64,000 bases of DNA from the NCBI GenBank assembly GCA_036743055.1, contig DAINQE010000005.1, positions 13,383 to 77,382 on the forward strand. The letters run 5' to 3'. The notes beneath the pieces are model-generated. The model did no database searches and was not told the DNA's origin. It saw nothing but the letters and a program-made list of their open reading frames with translations. Below are positions 61,877-64,000 of the stretch, piece by piece. Position numbers and translations under genes: made by a program. This stretch comes from Sabulitectum sp036743055. GTDB lineage: Bacteria > Fermentibacterota > Fermentibacteria > Fermentibacterales > JCC-6. Within the stretch, counting starts at the first letter, position 1; each line of letters opens with the position of its first letter.

Positions 61877-61906
61877 CCCGCTGGGTTGCGGCCCAGCGGG
61901 TTCTTT
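61877..61906 (+). terminator. Intrinsic terminator after addA
   Basis: CCCGCTGGG (61877-61885) and CCCAGCGGG (61892-61900) form a perfect 9-bp stem with a six-base loop, followed by TTCTTT. This is the strongest terminator in the window. Confidence 0.88.
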
Positions 61907-61920
61907 AATATCTAACAACG

Positions 61921-62245
61921 ATGAATCGAGCAATCTTCANNNNNNNNNNNNNNNNNNNNNNNNNNNNNNNNNNNNNNNNNNNNNNNNNNNNNNNNNNNNN
62001 NNNNNNNNNNNNNNNNNNNNNNNNNNNNNNNNNNNNNNNTCAATCCAGCGGTGAGAACCTGCAAAGAACTATTCCCCACAAAGACGATCTTTTTCCTGTT
62101 CCCATACCGAAGGAAGAACAAGGAACTGCAGAAAATCGCTCCGGAATCAATGACGATAAAGCCCCGGGCCTACTTTGCGAATCAGTTGCCAGATCCATTC
62201 ATCGGAGCTGATGGAACCAGGTACACTAAGCCTGAATCATGGTAG
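61921..62245 (+). CDS. Possible gene largely lost in scaffold gap
   Basis: An ATG at 61921 (M-N-R-A-I-F) runs into 100 Ns (61940-62039). After the gap one frame is open for 67 codons to a TAG at 62243-62245, with a protein-like end (T-I-F-F-L-F-P-Y-R-R-K-N-K; P-D-P-F-I-G-A-D-G-T-R-Y). The composition is clearly AT-richer than the rest of the window. Start and end may or may not be one gene. A repeated or mobile element would explain the assembly break, but no transposase motif is visible. Confidence 0.35.
61940..62039. other. 100-N scaffold gap
   Basis: Fixed-length gap with no duplicate flanks; true length unknown. Confidence 0.95.
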
Positions 62246-62320
62246 TATTGTCTTACCCTTTCCCTTGCTGAGGAACTGCTCAGGTCATGGAGTCATCTGA
62301 ACAGGCTCACTCAAGTTGAA
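62246..62320. other. Intergenic sequence with no feature seen
   Basis: Between the possible gene fragment and the terminator at 62321. No coding frame, promoter or RNA gene that I can support. Together with 61811-61939 and the gap, it belongs to the only stretch over 300 bases without a secure gene. Confidence 0.6.
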
Positions 62321-62348
62321 AGGGGTCCGGACGAATGCCCGGACCCCT
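62321..62348 (-). terminator. Terminator hairpin for the acidic lipoprotein gene
   Basis: AGGGGTCCGG (62321-62330) and CCGGACCCCT (62339-62348) form a perfect 10-bp stem with an eight-base loop. On the minus strand the stem ends in CCCCTTTC, a short T-run, 22 bases past the lipoprotein stop. Confidence 0.8.
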
Positions 62349-62370
62349 CTGCTTCCGATGGTATCCCGTT

Positions 62371-63930
62371 CTAGATGTCTATCTCGATCTGAGCGCTGCT
62401 GTTTGCGGACTGATTGCGCACCGGCCTTATGACGAAGTGCACGTTGTCGTTGATGCCGCTGCCGCCGTAGGACTCGATGTCGATCAGCCAGGCTCCGGCG
62501 TTCTCCTGGGTGGCTTCGAGCTCCATCCAGGGGTTGAAGTCTCCGCCGTCGTCGTCGCTGAACCAGGTTTCTCCTGCTCCGTCAACAACCGTGAGGGTAA
62601 GGTCGGTGTCGCTCTCGGCGTACACCTCCCAGGTGTCGCCGGGGTCGACCACGAGGTGCAGGTACACGTTTCCGCTCCTGTACTCGTCGAACTCCATGGG
62701 GGCGAAGCCCCGCTCCCTCTCAACCGGAGCGGCGAGGGTATACCTGAAGTCCACGAACTCCGTTGACATTTCGGTATAGGGTGTCACCAGCGCAGCGTAG
62801 CTACCCGGCGCCAGCTGAAGGATGAGCTGAGGGTTGAGACCCTCGGGGCCGTCGTCGTTGTAGTCTATCATGTAGCTGTCGCCGTCGATGATGGCCATCT
62901 TGGTGTCATCGTAGCTCGATACGTCGAAGATGTACTCGCCGTCCTCGTGTATGTCGAACTCGAACACCACGACCTGTTCATCGGGGTACACGCCCCAGTA
63001 GTCGCCGGCTTCGGGCCAGTAGGCCATTACCATGGATCCGGGCTTGAACTCGCCGGTGTACCATGTGTCGGGTTCCTCCGCCTCGACTATGTCCGCGGAC
63101 ATCTCGTCGGCATCCAGCTCGGTGACTGTGATGGTGAACTCCGCGTCCTCAGAGCCGCCATAGGTGTCAACTATGCAGAGGTAGCTTCCCGCTTCCATCT
63201 CCCCTGCGTAAACGGGGTTCATGCCGTTGGTGTCGTCGTCGTAGTCGAGGTACTCCAGGTCGTCGCCGTCCACGAGCATTATGGCCATCACGCAGTCCAC
63301 ATCGCTCTCCACCTCGACACGGACCCACATATCGTCGTCTATCTCGAGAGGGATGGCCCTGCAGGTCTCCCAGTTCTCCCTCCAGATGTCGTATGAGTCG
63401 TAGAGGTAATCGCTCCAGAGTTCGCCGTCCTTGTCGCGAAGGATGGAGGCCTCCATCTCGTCGCCTGTCTCCAGGGCCCACATGAAGTCCTCGGCCTCGC
63501 CGGCCTCGAGAAGGAACTCACCATCGTCGCCTGTGGCGTCGAACACCACGGCCCTTGCACCGGCGGTCACTTTATCCAGGCTCACGAATGCGTCAAGTTC
63601 GCCGTCCCAGTCGTCTCCCACCGCAAGTATCTTCCCGTCGGCGTCGATGACCGCTATCACCGGATCGATGTCGTCTTCCTCGATCAGAATGGAAACACCC
63701 TCATCGGTTTCAGCCAGGGGGAACTCCATGGCAGGCCAGTCGTCCTCGACTGCTATGCCTGCCATGAGGAGGACCTCTTCGGCGTCGGGTATCAGCTCAT
63801 CAAGTTCAACACCGGTGGAAAGGTCGCCCTGGGCGGTATCCCCGGGCTTGAGACCCCCGCCGCCCAGCAGGGAGCAGCCTGCTGCGGCAAGCAACATGGC
63901 CAGTGTGATCGGTAAGATCTTTCTGTACAT
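62371..63930 (-). CDS. Very acidic lipoprotein with repeated PPC-like domains
   Basis: 519 residues from ATG 63930 (AGGGG upstream); lipobox A-A-A-G-C (Cys19) followed by a Gly-rich linker. Four similar beta units can be picked out by the recurring I/V-x-D-G/A-D-G...D-D...N-P...G-S-Y/A-W...I-x-x-Y-G-G pattern (roughly residues 85-145, 205-275, 345-410, 440-505), resembling bacterial pre-peptidase C-terminal (PPC) domains. Asp and Glu are strikingly abundant and Lys/Arg rare, suggesting calcium binding or an exposed surface protein. No enzyme domain is attached. Ended by the hairpin at 62321. Confidence 0.82.
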   Translation of the reverse strand: MYRKILPITLAMLLAAAGCSLLGGGGLKPGDTAQGDLSTGVELDELIPDAEEVLLMAGIAVEDDWPAMEFPLAETDEGVSILIEEDDIDPVIAVIDADGKILAVGDDWDGELDAFVSLDKVTAGARAVVFDATGDDGEFLLEAGEAEDFMWALETGDEMEASILRDKDGELWSDYLYDSYDIWRENWETCRAIPLEIDDDMWVRVEVESDVDCVMAIMLVDGDDLEYLDYDDDTNGMNPVYAGEMEAGSYLCIVDTYGGSEDAEFTITVTELDADEMSADIVEAEEPDTWYTGEFKPGSMVMAYWPEAGDYWGVYPDEQVVVFEFDIHEDGEYIFDVSSYDDTKMAIIDGDSYMIDYNDDGPEGLNPQLILQLAPGSYAALVTPYTEMSTEFVDFRYTLAAPVERERGFAPMEFDEYRSGNVYLHLVVDPGDTWEVYAESDTDLTLTVVDGAGETWFSDDDGGDFNPWMELEATQENAGAWLIDIESYGGSGINDNVHFVIRPVRNQSANSSAQIEIDI

Positions 63931-64000
63931 AAGAACCCCTTTCAGTGAGTACACTGTTCAATACAGGGAACGCGCATGGATTATTCCCCCGGTTCCGCGG
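63931..64000. promoter_or_regulatory. Upstream region of the acidic lipoprotein gene
   Basis: Runs to the window edge. It must contain the promoter on the minus strand, but I see no convincing -35/-10 pair. The leader directly before ATG 63930 contains AGGGG. Confidence 0.3.

Noticed and set aside
1..64000. CRISPR array, tRNA or rRNA genes, prophage or insertion sequence
   Set aside because: No regularly spaced repeats, no cloverleaf with a CCA or T-loop motif, no rRNA-like sequence, and no transposase or integrase motif were found on reading both strands. The gaps could still hide some.

Overview
The window is a GC-rich (about 60% by eye) stretch of a Gram-negative-type bacterial genome, almost fully coding. 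Gene junctions are very tight (ATGA, GTGA and TTGA overlaps) and TTG, GTG and probably CTG starts are common. Outer-membrane porins, lipoproteins, a Wza/Wzz exopolysaccharide exporter, DUF5916 and beta-propeller proteins ending in FlgD-like 'YPNPF...WDG...SGVY' domains point to the FCB superphylum. An uncultivated phylum such as Fermentibacterota is my guess, not a demonstrated placement. Four runs of exactly 100 N show that this is a draft or metagenome scaffold; one is a false gap flanked by an identical 55-base overlap.

Layout. 1-2.5 kb (+): end of a GT4 glycosyltransferase, a small conserved protein, an acetyltransferase and a methyltransferase, coupled by start/stop overlaps. 2.5-13.1 kb: mixed genes, including a DUF5916 outer-membrane protein, a GHL10-like hydrolase, an exonuclease-like/GIY-YIG fusion, a phosphotransferase, a nucleoside-recognition membrane protein, a CCA-adding enzyme, a BioD-like ATPase, a Cys-motif protein and a PadR regulator. 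13.3-18.1 kb (-): phosphate regulon porin-pstS-pstC-pstA-pstB-phoU, preceded by a four-repeat, 11-bp-period Pho-box-like element. 18.2-39.5 kb (-): one run of 18 genes for polysaccharide synthesis and export (polyprenol-P-mannose synthase, glycosyltransferases, two flippases, dTDP- and UDP-sugar enzymes, Wza, Wzz), with murB and two secreted beta-propeller proteins inside it and phoB-phoR at the distal end.

39.6-46.8 kb (+ mostly): a barrel-only Omp85-like protein, an SppA protease fused to a putative outer-membrane barrel, a nucleotidyltransferase, a DUF454 protein with a duplicated translation start, a UPF0371 protein and a PrsW-type protease. 46.8-54.8 kb (-): an eight-gene unit with a clear promoter: gmd, DUF1015, a lipoprotein, a thioredoxin-like protein without CxxC, ATP sulfurylase, an apparently active transglutaminase-like protein, its active-site-less paralogue, and a fibronectin-like lipoprotein. 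54.8-61.8 kb: a TPR-like protein divergent from an eIF2B-family isomerase, addB and addA, ended by tandem hairpins. 61.9-64 kb: an unresolved gap inside AT-richer sequence and a very acidic lipoprotein of repeated PPC-like domains.

The most interesting theme is the cell surface. Glycan synthesis and export, PorZ-like propellers, barrel fusions and a phosphate sensor sit in long, translationally coupled operons, suggesting a co-regulated surface-glycan and surface-protein system.
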